Shown here: piece by piece, positions 25,510-33,530 of the stretch | Position numbering within the stretch: the first letter of the stretch is position 1 | Layout: each line of letters opens with the position of its first letter | Assembly: GCA_964649095.1 (NCBI GenBank) | Contig: CAZYPH010000010.1 | Coordinates: 1-35,204 of the forward strand | DNA: 35,204 bases | From: CAZYPH01 sp964649095 | Lineage (GTDB): Bacteria > Bdellovibrionota > UBA1018 > UBA923 | Direction: 5' to 3' | Program-made: the position numbers and the translations under genes | The notes under the pieces: generated by a model | Seen by the model: the letters and a program-made list of their open reading frames with translations, nothing else | Database searches by the model: none | What the model was told of the DNA's origin: nothing

Positions 25510-26895
25510 CTACTTAGACACCACAGCTGTTAAATTCTGAGGGCCAGTAGGCGTCACAAGAATATCGTCTTCAATGCGCACACCACCGAAATCTAACCAG
25601 CGTTCTTCTACGAGAGCCCAATCGACGTGGTCGTTAAACGCTCCCGATTTGTACGCCTCAGCCAAACGGGTGGGGTGGAAGTAACAACCAGGCTCTACTG
25701 TAACTAAATTATTTTCGTCTAAATCAATATCAACACGCAGATAGGCGCCATAGACTGTAGGTGGTGGCCCTTGTCGCACAACACCGGTGTCGCGCACCCT
25801 TAAACCAACTAAATGCCCCACCCCATGAGGGTAAAACAACGCTAAAGCCCCGGTCTCTAAACACGCCTCTCGAGAGCCCTTTAAAATACCAAGGTGCCGA
25901 AGACCATCGGCAATCACTTCGGCCGATTTTTTATGCACGTCTAACCACGAGCGCCCCATCGTGCAAAGCTCAATCGCTGCGTTTTGGGCTGAACCCACCA
26001 AATCGATAATCTCTTTTTGCTGACTAGAAAACGCCCCACCCACAGCAAACATTCTTGTAATATCGACACAGTAATCAAACAGGTCGACTCCCGCATCAAT
26101 CAACACTAAATCACCCGCCTGCAACACCCGAGCACCGGGCGTAGCATGCAATACACCGCCGTTTTGTGCGCTCCCCACAATCGTTCCGTACGGCACGGTC
26201 TGGGCCCCTGCGCGTTTGATGGCATATTCATACTCTACAGCAACCGCACGTTCCGTAACGCCTGGCTGCAAAATGCTGCGTACGTGTTCATAACCAACAC
26301 GCGCGATCGCGGCGGCTTGTTTGATGAGGGCCACTTCGGAAGCGTCTTTTCGGCGGCGAACTCTCACAAATTGTGAGGACAATTGAAATTCTTTCTCGGC
26401 TACCGGACCGGAAGGGGCTTGAGTCCGGTTTACAAACTGCAAGCCCTCGATCTCATACCCCTGCCCCATGACCCAAATATTTTTTAGACTAAGCTTCTGG
26501 ATAAAGCCCACCAACTCTCCTAATGAGCGTTTCTCGCCCACGCCATCGGGTTCGATATATTCCGGAGCCGTATCCCAAACACTTTCTGCTACTGAGAATT
26601 GTTTTACAAACGACACCCACCCAGACGTTTTGGAATACAACACCACTTCATACGGATTACGACTGCCCGTCAGCCAATAGTAGTCGGGATGGGCTAAAAA
26701 ACGGTACTGCTGATCAAGCCCACCTGGCTTGTGAATGGGGGTGCCAGAAAATACTAAAACCCCCTCGTCGACGCCTAAAACCGCATCGAATGCCCGGGCC
26801 GCTTGCCGACGCCGCTCGCGGATAATGGCTTGTGAAAACAACGTTTTTGGTTCGGTTGTAGGAAGGGTGGAAAGGCCGGCGCGATGTGCTGTCAT
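25510..26895 (-). CDS. pepP: Xaa-Pro aminopeptidase (aminopeptidase P, M24B)
   Basis: A 461-residue dinuclear metallopeptidase removing residues before proline. The N-terminal AMP_N domain (about 20-180) has FSGTPIHKPGGLDQQYRFLAHPDYYWLTG. The pita-bread M24 domain has all five metal ligands: Asp in LIDAGVD and DITRMF, His in FYPHGVGHLVGLRVRD, and Glu in TVEPGCYF and VRIEDDILVT. A TATAAC box lies 5 nt before the ATG with no ribosome site, suggesting a leaderless message. Convergent with the DUF2079 gene, with 2 bp between stops. Confidence 0.95.
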   Translation of the reverse strand: MTAHRAGLSTLPTTEPKTLFSQAIIRERRRQAARAFDAVLGVDEGVLVFSGTPIHKPGGLDQQYRFLAHPDYYWLTGSRNPYEVVLYSKTSGWVSFVKQFSVAESVWDTAPEYIEPDGVGEKRSLGELVGFIQKLSLKNIWVMGQGYEIEGLQFVNRTQAPSGPVAEKEFQLSSQFVRVRRRKDASEVALIKQAAAIARVGYEHVRSILQPGVTERAVAVEYEYAIKRAGAQTVPYGTIVGSAQNGGVLHATPGARVLQAGDLVLIDAGVDLFDYCVDITRMFAVGGAFSSQQKEIIDLVGSAQNAAIELCTMGRSWLDVHKKSAEVIADGLRHLGILKGSREACLETGALALFYPHGVGHLVGLRVRDTGVVRQGPPPTVYGAYLRVDIDLDENNLVTVEPGCYFHPTRLAEAYKSGAFNDHVDWALVEERWLDFGGVRIEDDILVTPTGPQNLTAVVSK

Positions 26896-26965
26896 ATGTC
26901 GTTATAAGAGTTTGTCGAATGCCGACTTGCCAAGTTTTTTTATTCAGATTATTTTTCAAAAGTGT

Positions 26966-27043
26966 CGGGGCGTAGCGCAGCCTGGCTAGCGCACTTGCAT
27001 GGGGTGCAAGGGGTCGCTGGTTCAAATCCAGTCGTCCCGACCA
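26966..27043 (+). tRNA. tRNA-Pro (anticodon GGG)
   Basis: A full cloverleaf with encoded CCA. The acceptor is CGGGGCG/CGTCCCG, and the D-arm is closed by GCGC on both sides. The anticodon stem CTTGC/GCAAG has loop ATGGGGT, giving anticodon GGG. The T-loop is TTCAAAT. Divergent from pepP, whose promoter lies in the 70-bp gap. It marks the left border of a small accessory stretch. Confidence 0.96.
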
Positions 27044-27198
27044 TATAAAAACAGTGTAAATGGTACCAATTACTCCAATACAAACGGCCCAAACCGATAG
27101 TCTCGCGTTGGTCTACCTAAGAAATGCGACTGGTCTATCGCATCAATGCCCTCTCTCGTGAAGCCGTATTGCCTTCGAAGGCCAATAAAAATAGCACG

Positions 27199-28245
27199 TT
27201 ATCGAAGCGGTAATTCAGCCTGAAAAATGTCTAGCACAGCGGCAATGGAGAGGATAACTCGAGGTTCGCGCACTGGAGTAAACGTCACAATTTGATAGGC
27301 GCGTGGATTCGACATTTGTCGCAGTACATGCTGAACCCAGCGTCGAAAGATATGATGATCGCCAGTCCAGATTTCAAATTCTGTTAGAAGTGAGTTGATT
27401 GCGGGAGCTATAGCGTGGGTTTCAGCGTAGTCGGACAAGACCCCCGCAGCCCGTTCTCCAGAACGGATTTCTTCTACGAGTTCCACAAATCGATGCCCAC
27501 TGGGCGCATCAACGCCAAGCAGATTACCGGCCTGTTGTAGACCTCCAATGTAGGCTCTTGTCCATGTCGGAGATAACCAAAATCCGGCACGCGGAGCTCT
27601 CGCAAATCGCCCTATTTCACGAGCCGAAGAGTGTGCGATGGCATAACTATCAGGTAGCGACTCGTCCAAAAAAAGCCCCAGTTCAAAATCAACATTTCTG
27701 TTTTGAATGGAGACGTTTAAATGGTCACGATCTACTTGAGCCCAAATCTGGCGAGATAAGACGAACCGTTGGTAATTTTGTAGCGCTACATGCATGACCT
27801 CATGCCGAACGATCGGTAGATCGGTATCGAGCGACCATAAACTGAATTGTGGCCATGATTCATTGTATTCAGGGCTTCTTGCCCCAACAATCCTGAGATT
27901 CGGAATATTACGAATCTCGAAGTCGGGATATAACTGACCTAGTCTGCGGACTTCTCGCCCGATGCGCTCAATTCGCGGCCTCCAGAAGGGGCTTTGCGTT
28001 TCATTCGCCTGTAAGATGACCCAGCCTCTATTTCTCAGGTTGGTAAGATGAATAGGCAAGTCACGGTGCGCTCCGGTAAAACCCACTAAATTGGGCGTGA
28101 TCGAAACGGAAGTGATGCGATTTTGCGCTAGAAACGGATCCACCTCTGCCAGGCTGGAATCTGGTAGTGACAAAAAACAACCCCAAGAGATCAACACAGT
28201 TAAGACGACACATCGTTTCGAAAGAGTTTGAAAAACTTCCATCAT
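27199..28245 (-). CDS. Secreted HExxH (putative zinc metallopeptidase) protein
   Basis: A 348-residue protein with a signal peptide (LTVLISWGCFLSLPDSSLAE; cleavage near residue 33, possibly a Cys23 lipid anchor). A zincin helix VRHEVMHVALQNYQ with His148, Glu149 and His152 follows. A third ligand may be in SDYAETH (about 275-281) or the Glu of LLTEFE, but I cannot assign it. I do not recognise the family. The reading frame stays open for 42 codons past its TAA stop (27070-27198). It lies between tRNA-Pro and a Fic remnant, lacks the TATATA tracts of neighbouring genes, and may be horizontally acquired. Secreted to the periplasm or outside. Confidence 0.6.
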   Translation of the reverse strand: MMEVFQTLSKRCVVLTVLISWGCFLSLPDSSLAEVDPFLAQNRITSVSITPNLVGFTGAHRDLPIHLTNLRNRGWVILQANETQSPFWRPRIERIGREVRRLGQLYPDFEIRNIPNLRIVGARSPEYNESWPQFSLWSLDTDLPIVRHEVMHVALQNYQRFVLSRQIWAQVDRDHLNVSIQNRNVDFELGLFLDESLPDSYAIAHSSAREIGRFARAPRAGFWLSPTWTRAYIGGLQQAGNLLGVDAPSGHRFVELVEEIRSGERAAGVLSDYAETHAIAPAINSLLTEFEIWTGDHHIFRRWVQHVLRQMSNPRAYQIVTFTPVREPRVILSIAAVLDIFQAELPLR

Positions 28246-28367
28246 AAAAGCACTTCATTTTTATTGGCTGCCGGACCTTACCACCTATTGTCATATTTCG
28301 TGTATTGAATTCTATGGCAGACTAGGAGTTCTGGCCTTAGAAGGCTGGGAACAGCGGCCCCCCTCCT
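28246..28367. other. Short gene-free stretch upstream of the HExxH gene
   Basis: Holds the upstream region of the minus-strand metallopeptidase-like gene. No promoter boxes can be named with confidence and no repeat is visible. Confidence 0.4.
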
Positions 28368-28427
28368 TGACTCGATGAACGGGCTCGAAACGCAGCAAAA
28401 AGACTAGCCAAAAAGGTCGCTCATAGC

Positions 28428-28538
28428 ATGACGCTTGAGAATCAGGGTATCGACGCCCAAGAGACCGAAGCCCAGATCGAACGCCTTGCTCAAGACCTTA
28501 AGAATACCTTTGACGCCAAACTCTGGCTAAAAAAGTAG
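28428..28538 (+). CDS. Small acidic ORF, probably remnant of the gene upstream of Fic
   Basis: A 36-residue ORF (start MTLENQGID, end DAKLWLKK) ending 3 bp before the Fic-type remnant. Its frame extends upstream without a start codon to about 28371 (reading ERARNAAKRLAKKV), so it may be the C-terminal piece of a decayed gene. It is charged and helical. In related loci, Fic-type genes are preceded by a small antitoxin or by mobile mystery protein A, but no diagnostic motif is left here. Confidence 0.3.
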   Translation: MTLENQGIDAQETEAQIERLAQDLKNTFDAKLWLKK

Positions 28539-28541
28539 CGT

Positions 28542-28673
28542 ATGGTAAAAAAACAATTTCCAATAGAATACCCTGTAGGAGCGACACCGCTCGACCCGAA
28601 CGAGATTGACGGGCTGATGCCAGATACATCAGCGCTCTCAGAGAAGCGGATGTCCGACAATTTGCTTGTTTGA
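28542..28673 (+). pseudogene. N-terminal remnant of Fic-type protein (mobile mystery protein B-like)
   Basis: A 43-residue ORF with GATPLDPNEIDGLMP at 13-27. This matches the N-terminal signature of Fic/DOC-type mobile mystery protein B, which usually reads TPLDPDEAEGLIP and continues with a THITT..ELNE stretch and a 200-residue domain with the HPFxxGNGR motif. Here it changes to an unrelated sequence after about 30 residues and stops just before tRNA-Leu. It is a decayed module or deletion scar, not a working AMPylator. Confidence 0.55.
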
Positions 28674-28730
28674 TTCGATTTGTGAGGTTGTGACTAAAAT
28701 CTTAGCTAGACAGAAGTAAGAACATTTTTT

Positions 28731-28820
28731 TGGTGCCGAGGACGAGAATCGAACTCGTACGCCGCTTATCGCAGCCCAGGATTTTAAGTCCTGTGCGTCT
28801 ACCAATTCCGCCACCCCGGC
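28731..28820 (-). tRNA. tRNA-Leu (anticodon UAA)
   Basis: A class II tRNA with encoded CCA. The acceptor is GCCGGGG/CCTCGGC. The anticodon arm CAGGA-CTTAAAA-TCCTG gives anticodon TAA. A long variable arm follows, with TTCGATT in the T-loop. Its upstream (5') side carries degenerate tandem copies of its own first ~18 nt. Confidence 0.97.
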
Positions 28821-28956
28821 ACATCGTATTCCGTGGTGGCTACTGGCAATTCCGCCACCCCGGCACATCGCTTATCCGTGGTGGCTACTTACTGGCAATT
28901 CTGCCACCGCGGGATGTGAAACATCGTGGTGATTGGTAGATCTGCCACGACGTGAT
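28803..28956 (-). repeat. Degenerate tandem repeats derived from the 5' end of tRNA-Leu
   Basis: Four units of about 44-49 bp, progressively more divergent moving upstream of the tRNA: 28803-28846, 28847-28895, 28897-28936, and a partial at 28938-28954. Each holds, on the minus strand, a copy of the tRNA 5' end and D-arm (GCCGGGGTGGCGGAATTG) preceded by GCCACCACGG. The two parts can fold into a GCCACC/GGTGGC hairpin. Only the first unit belongs to a complete tRNA. Units are too unequal, and too few, for CRISPR. Confidence 0.8.
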
Positions 28957-29156
28957 TTTTTGAAAATTTTTGCGTGCTGTTTGCTCTTTTTATGAAACAA
29001 CAAACAACTTTTCTATTGCTACTCAACTCGGTGCGGTGTTGCAAACCGAAAATTCATCGCTACACTTTTTGATTGAAGTGTTTAGGATCTGGGGCTTTTT
29101 TGGGTTTTTTTCAACAACACCGACCAATAGACGTGCCTACATCCTAAATCACTAGT
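28957..29156. other. Gene-free AT-rich stretch before doxX
   Basis: A 61-codon open frame exists here but shows no coding signature and no ribosome site. T-rich runs near 29095-29111 could act as weak terminators. Nothing else supported. Confidence 0.4.
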
Positions 29157-29186
29157 TTGAATACAATAGAATCCCTTACCTAAAAT
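29157..29186 (+). promoter_or_regulatory. Probable sigma-70 promoter of doxX
   Basis: TTGAAT (29157-29162), 18-bp spacer, TAAAAT (29181-29186). Transcription would start near 29193, giving a leader of under 10 nt before the ATG at 29202. Confidence 0.45.
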
Positions 29187-29201
29187 AGGAAATTGCTCAC
29201 C

Positions 29202-29603
29202 ATGCAAAACACCATGACATTCCTTGGCCGCATTGCTGTTGCATTGATTTTTGTGATCTCCGGTCTTTCAAAAATTGGCGCCTTTCAAATGACCGTACAA
29301 CACATGGAGGGTCACGGGCTACCAGCCGCACCGGTGCTCTTGTTTGGCGCCATCGTCATCGAATTAGCGGGCGGCCTGATGATTATCTCTGGTTACAAAG
29401 CCCGTTTAGGTGGACTCTTGTTAGCCATTTTCCTCATTCCTACGACGTACATTTTTCATTTCAAGGCGGCGATCGACCCTAGTTTTAACGTAATCAATAA
29501 AGCCCAACTCATTGAAGTGTTGAAAAATGTCGCCATCTTCGGTGGTCTGCTCTTGGTGTTTGGCCATGGGCCTGGAAAACTAGCTATTGGCGGGGGTAAA
29601 TAA
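29202..29603 (+). CDS. DoxX-family membrane protein
   Basis: A 133-residue integral membrane protein with four helices. The family start FLGRIAVALIFVISGLSKIG is present, as is the central IVIELAGGLMIISGYKARLGGLLLAIFLIPTTYIFH. DoxX-family proteins are linked to quinone or thiosulfate redox and, in some bacteria, to oxidative-stress complexes; no specific role is visible here. The ATG at 29202 is preferred over a TTG at 29193. The next gene begins 2 bp after the stop, so the two are co-transcribed. Confidence 0.88.
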   Translation: MQNTMTFLGRIAVALIFVISGLSKIGAFQMTVQHMEGHGLPAAPVLLFGAIVIELAGGLMIISGYKARLGGLLLAIFLIPTTYIFHFKAAIDPSFNVINKAQLIEVLKNVAIFGGLLLVFGHGPGKLAIGGGK

Positions 29604-29605
29604 CC

Positions 29606-30418
29606 ATGGCCGAAGCACACCGTACGAAACGCACCATCACGGGACTTCTGCTGCTAGCCGCTTTAAGCCTACCCTCAACTGTGTTCGCACAAACGAAAAC
29701 CCCACGTTCACCTCAGGTAATCGATGCCAACCAAGATTTAGGTAGTGAGCCATTAGAACGCGAAGACACAGGCAACCCCAATGATGGCCCTGCGAATGCA
29801 TCAAAAAAATCAGGCCGCAGTAACAGCCGTACGATTCTGCCTTTACGGATTGGCGGACACTTGGGGCTGGGCATTGCGTCGGCCAGTTTGCACCCTGATA
29901 GAGATTCTGAAGCCAAATCGGGCTTCAACTTGATCGGCGCCATTGAGTTTGGATTTTCGCCCTGGTTTGCGCTCACGACCGAACTTGGTTTTGTGCAGAA
30001 AGGTTACAAAGAAACCTCGCGCCAACTAGCTGCCAATACGATTTCATCGGAAGTGCACTTAAACTATTTTGAAGTGCCTTTGCTAGGGAAGTTTCGATTT
30101 GGTGACGACATCGCGCGGCCTTTTGCCGTTTTTGGTCCGGCACTGGCGTTTAATTTGTCAGCACAGCGCAAAGCAGAAACTACGGTCGCCACGCAAGACG
30201 GCACACGCTTAGCCGCCAACACCGACCTGCAGGGCATCGAAGCGACCGATATTGGCCTCGTATTTGGCGGTGGTGTTGAGGTGTATCTTACGGACGACAT
30301 TGATCTTGTCGGTACCGTTCGCTACACGCACGGCCTAAAGGATATTCAAACGAATAGCGATACAGAAATCTACAATCGGCACTTTCAGATTTTAGTCGGG
30401 GTTTTGGTTGATCTGTAG
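29606..30418 (+). CDS. PorT-like outer-membrane beta-barrel protein
   Basis: A 270-residue exported protein. It has a signal peptide (cleavage after VFA, near residue 28) and then a disordered Pro/Asn/Ser-rich linker (30-75). A compact eight-stranded barrel pattern follows: IGGHLGLGIASASL, FNLIGAIEFGFSPWFALTTELGFVQKGYKE, VHLNYFEVPLLGKFRF and a C-terminal GLVFGGGVEVYLT...VGTVRYTHGL. The terminal residues ILVGVLVDL lack the classic aromatic end. Co-directional with doxX. A structural or sensory role is possible, but nothing specific can be read. It is the complete relative of the fragment at 38-388. Confidence 0.8.
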   Translation: MAEAHRTKRTITGLLLLAALSLPSTVFAQTKTPRSPQVIDANQDLGSEPLEREDTGNPNDGPANASKKSGRSNSRTILPLRIGGHLGLGIASASLHPDRDSEAKSGFNLIGAIEFGFSPWFALTTELGFVQKGYKETSRQLAANTISSEVHLNYFEVPLLGKFRFGDDIARPFAVFGPALAFNLSAQRKAETTVATQDGTRLAANTDLQGIEATDIGLVFGGGVEVYLTDDIDLVGTVRYTHGLKDIQTNSDTEIYNRHFQILVGVLVDL

Positions 30419-30445
30419 CCTTCTTGTTGTTTTAGAAAGACACAC

Positions 30446-30856
30446 ATGGCACATACAAAAAACAATATATACAATCCCAGCCATTTAAATATTTTTTGTA
30501 AAACGAGGCTCCACACCCTCACGCTACCCGTACACATTGGCGTTGGTGACGAAGAACGCCGACAGACACAAAACATCGTCATCGACTGCGAAGTAAAACA
30601 CCAGGTCGCCCCGATGGGACTAAGTTCAGACAAAATTACCGACACGGTTTGTTACCACACCATGGCTCAAGTGATTACGGCAACCGCGACACAGAAACCA
30701 AGAGCCTTATTAGAAAATTTGGCATTTGATATTATTCTTGCCTTAAAAGAGTACTTTTCTGAAAAATTACTCTACCGCATTGTGATTCATAAGCCGAACG
30801 CCCCAGTAGAACATCTCGCTGGCGGCGCATCGTTTGAATTGGCAGAATATGAGTAA
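30446..30856 (+). CDS. folB: Dihydroneopterin aldolase
   Basis: A 136-residue FolB, the folate-pathway enzyme making 6-hydroxymethyl-dihydropterin. Conserved features are PVHIGVGDEERRQTQNIVIDCEV, DKITDTVCYHTMAQVI (substrate-binding Tyr), RALLENLAFDI and IHKPNAPV (catalytic-type Lys). An N-terminal extension of about 20 residues (NNIYNPSHLN) is unusual and contains an ATATAT tract. No other folate genes lie nearby. It ends 3 bp from the stop of the convergent membrane-protein gene. Confidence 0.88.
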   Translation: MAHTKNNIYNPSHLNIFCKTRLHTLTLPVHIGVGDEERRQTQNIVIDCEVKHQVAPMGLSSDKITDTVCYHTMAQVITATATQKPRALLENLAFDIILALKEYFSEKLLYRIVIHKPNAPVEHLAGGASFELAEYE

Positions 30857-30859
30857 CAA

Positions 30860-32464
30860 TTAAGACGCAGGTATGTTTGAGAGGCCTAACTTCAACCACC
30901 CACCGCCAGACTCCACCTCACGAAATTTCAATTTGTTCTGATTTATATATATATTTTTTCGAATACAATAATTTAACAATCCATCGCTGCGCGGATCATC
31001 GCAATTGGGGGCAGTTAACCAGTACTGGGCCAATTCTTTAGTTAATAAATACGACGGCCAATCTAAATAATAGACGTGTTCGTGATCGACGGCGAGCAGT
31101 TGGTACACAGCCGCCTTGGAACCTGAGACTAGTTTTTTTAATAACGGTGTCGGCAATCCACCATACCGCCCTCTTAAAATAATATACTGCTGCACCAAAC
31201 GCGACGGACTGGCCGTCATACGCATCAACACAGCGTCTGAAATTTTATGAAATAGAAATTCTTCGTGCGGCCAACGGATCTGCGCATTCTGATTAAATAG
31301 ACCTGATGCTTTTTCCAATAATAAAAATAATTCTTCTGAGGTGAGTGTATTCAGCTGAAACAAACTCAAGCTAGCGATCAGTGATTCAATATCAATTTTA
31401 CTCTGAACCACTTCGCTGAACAAACGTCGTCGATCGGGAGTATCAAGGCCAAGCCGATGCCCTCGTGGTAACTGTTGTAATTGCAGATACCGGTTTGAGA
31501 CATCTAATACGCGCTCACTTTTAAGCGGCGACTTGAGCAGACCCTCTAATATCTGTTCTTCGTTCAATACACGCGCATACGGCCCTAAAAAAATCAATGC
31601 GGCAGCACGCGAGTTTGAATCAGACTGCGTACCCAATGCGCGTAAACTCTGAGAAAATAAAAACGCCATTAAAACAAAACCAAAACTAAGATTGCCGAAA
31701 ACAAACCATCGTCTTTGGCGCACGCTCAAAACCAGAGCATGTGCTGAAGCAAAACTAACTAGAATTAAGAAAATAAAAGCAAAAACCATTAACAGCCCAA
31801 AAGGAGCCACTAAATAGGCCCTACAAACATAAGCTAAAACCGCTATCGGCAGTGGTGCCAGTCGAAATGCTAAACGCAAGAAATTGTTTGGATGGAACCA
31901 CAACGCGTTAACCCCAAAGCGGTCTAACCACGAAGAGGTGGACTGCGCGCGGTAATTGGCGTGCGTAATCGAAATCGCGAGCGCATGAAAAAAAATGAAC
32001 ATAATAACGAGAGTCGCTAATCCATAAATATCGGTATCAAAAAAATTCGACACAAACGTAGAACGCAAGTCAATCGCATTTGCCAGTTTAGCAGTACCCT
32101 TTAGAGGGCCTAAACGATTAATATTAGAGTGGGTCGAATCAAAGTGCGCCAGCGCGGTAATAAGCAGAACAATACAGGTTGTTAAGAAAAAAACGAACGA
32201 ACATAACAAACTAACTATATAATTTATTAATAATATAGTTCGTCGGCGTAAACTTGAGAGCAGTATCCAATTTAGATTTTTAGGCACTAAAGAAAAACTA
32301 ACCATCCAGGCTATCAGCGGCGCTAAAAGCACCAACATGCCGATGTAATATTCGTAACCACCAAATATTTTCTCAAAGACAATAATGGCAATCGTCGAAA
32401 TGACTAAATACTTCGCAGCCTGTTGAAGAATTATTTTAAAGAACAATGATAGTAGCGTTTTCAT
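30860..32464 (-). CDS. ABC-associated membrane protein with large soluble C-terminal domain
   Basis: A 534-residue protein with about seven transmembrane segments in the first 290 residues, then a hydrophilic, mostly helical region (about 300-534). It starts 6 bp after the stop of the ABC ATPase gene, so it is the likely permease subunit. No ABC-2 permease signature is clear. The C-terminal half (LNTLTSEELFLLLEKASGLF..., CDDPRSDGLLNYCIRK) matches nothing I know. The fusion of a permease-like unit with a soluble domain is the main oddity. Function unknown. Confidence 0.6.
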   Translation of the reverse strand: MKTLLSLFFKIILQQAAKYLVISTIAIIVFEKIFGGYEYYIGMLVLLAPLIAWMVSFSLVPKNLNWILLSSLRRRTILLINYIVSLLCSFVFFLTTCIVLLITALAHFDSTHSNINRLGPLKGTAKLANAIDLRSTFVSNFFDTDIYGLATLVIMFIFFHALAISITHANYRAQSTSSWLDRFGVNALWFHPNNFLRLAFRLAPLPIAVLAYVCRAYLVAPFGLLMVFAFIFLILVSFASAHALVLSVRQRRWFVFGNLSFGFVLMAFLFSQSLRALGTQSDSNSRAAALIFLGPYARVLNEEQILEGLLKSPLKSERVLDVSNRYLQLQQLPRGHRLGLDTPDRRRLFSEVVQSKIDIESLIASLSLFQLNTLTSEELFLLLEKASGLFNQNAQIRWPHEEFLFHKISDAVLMRMTASPSRLVQQYIILRGRYGGLPTPLLKKLVSGSKAAVYQLLAVDHEHVYYLDWPSYLLTKELAQYWLTAPNCDDPRSDGLLNYCIRKNIYINQNKLKFREVESGGGWLKLGLSNIPAS

Positions 32465-32470
32465 AGGCAG

Positions 32471-33370
32471 TTATTGTTTGAGGTCGTTGAGAACTGTCGA
32501 AAAATAAACGAATACGTCTTCAGCAGTCACTGAACGTTTATCGAATTCGAGATCGGGGTATTCGGCCATCATCCCTCTTTTATCAGCACTAGCCACAAAC
32601 GATGTCGAATGGTCTCGATTACCGTGCACCGCGACAAAACCAGTGCGAGCCAATGAGTCTAACCGTTCTAACGGTAGTGCATTTTTGCTTTTTAATTTTA
32701 TAAATCGTTCATTCATTTCAGACAGAGAGACGTGTAAGCGCAACTCGCCCCGTTGCAACATGATAATATGACTACAAACGTCCTGAGCCTCAGATACGAT
32801 GTTACTAGCCAAAATTACCGTACCGCCGCGACTAACAAATTCAGATAACGCTAACACCAGGTACGCTCGGGCCTGGGCATCTAATACGGCTGTAATTTCA
32901 TCTAAAACAAGTAGTTTGGGTTTAATTGATAGGCCCAATGCCAACGTCACTTGCATGCGCCCACCACGTGAAAACGTATCTAAGTTTTTATATATATCTA
33001 ATCGTAGGGACTCTAAAATTTTTAAGAAGTAGGTTGTGTCAAAATTACGATACAAATTTTCATGAATGGGAATGAGATCTTTAACCATCATCGGCAGATC
33101 GAAATAGATCGACTCCGATACAAAATAGATGGCCTCGCGCTGCTGGGGGGTAAGAGCTTCGGCCGAATCGCCAAACAGGTAGCGTTCCCCACTCGAAAAG
33201 TGCTCCATTCCTGCCAAGGCCCTTAAAAGCGTCGACTTGCCGGCGCCATTGTGGCCCAAAAGTAGTTGAAACGTACCTGCCGGCACCTCGAGATCGATAT
33301 TGCGCAAAACCGGTTGGCCGCCATAGGTCTTCGAGACATTTTTTAGCGAAATGCACGATCTTGAAGTCAT
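32471..33370 (-). CDS. ABC transporter ATP-binding protein
   Basis: A 299-residue ATPase. Walker A is GHNGAGKST at 39-47. The Q-loop region falls near YFVSESIYFDLPMMVKD. The signature is a degenerate FSRGGRMQV instead of LSGGQ, as in the YtrB-type export ATPases. Walker B is KLLVLDEITAVLD with the catalytic Glu, and the H-loop position is Asn or Ser (ASNIVSEAQDV) rather than His. A C-terminal extension of about 80 residues follows. It is the first gene of a two-gene unit with the membrane protein. The missing H-loop histidine suggests altered or slow ATP turnover. Export or envelope function is inferred. Confidence 0.88.
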   Translation of the reverse strand: MTSRSCISLKNVSKTYGGQPVLRNIDLEVPAGTFQLLLGHNGAGKSTLLRALAGMEHFSSGERYLFGDSAEALTPQQREAIYFVSESIYFDLPMMVKDLIPIHENLYRNFDTTYFLKILESLRLDIYKNLDTFSRGGRMQVTLALGLSIKPKLLVLDEITAVLDAQARAYLVLALSEFVSRGGTVILASNIVSEAQDVCSHIIMLQRGELRLHVSLSEMNERFIKLKSKNALPLERLDSLARTGFVAVHGNRDHSTSFVASADKRGMMAEYPDLEFDKRSVTAEDVFVYFSTVLNDLKQ

Positions 33371-33530
33371 CTCTAAAGTGTACTGAACGTTGCCATATAG
33401 ACCTAGACCCTACGCGCCAAATGGCCGTTACCCCGTTAGGAATCGCCACCAACCCATAAAAATGATTGGAATTACGGCCTAAATTTGAGAATTAAGAACC
33501 CTAAACCTTAATTTTTAGAAAGAACCCCAC

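Noticed and set aside
28638..28868. 76-codon minus-strand ORF over tRNA-Leu
   Set aside because: It reads through the tRNA gene and its repeat units; coding is not credible.
28803..28956. CRISPR array
   Set aside because: Only three to four units, no distinct spacers, repeats degrade steadily and derive from tRNA-Leu; no cas genes.
28970..29155. 61-codon plus-strand ORF before doxX
   Set aside because: No ribosome site, no family resemblance, and it overlaps the doxX promoter region.
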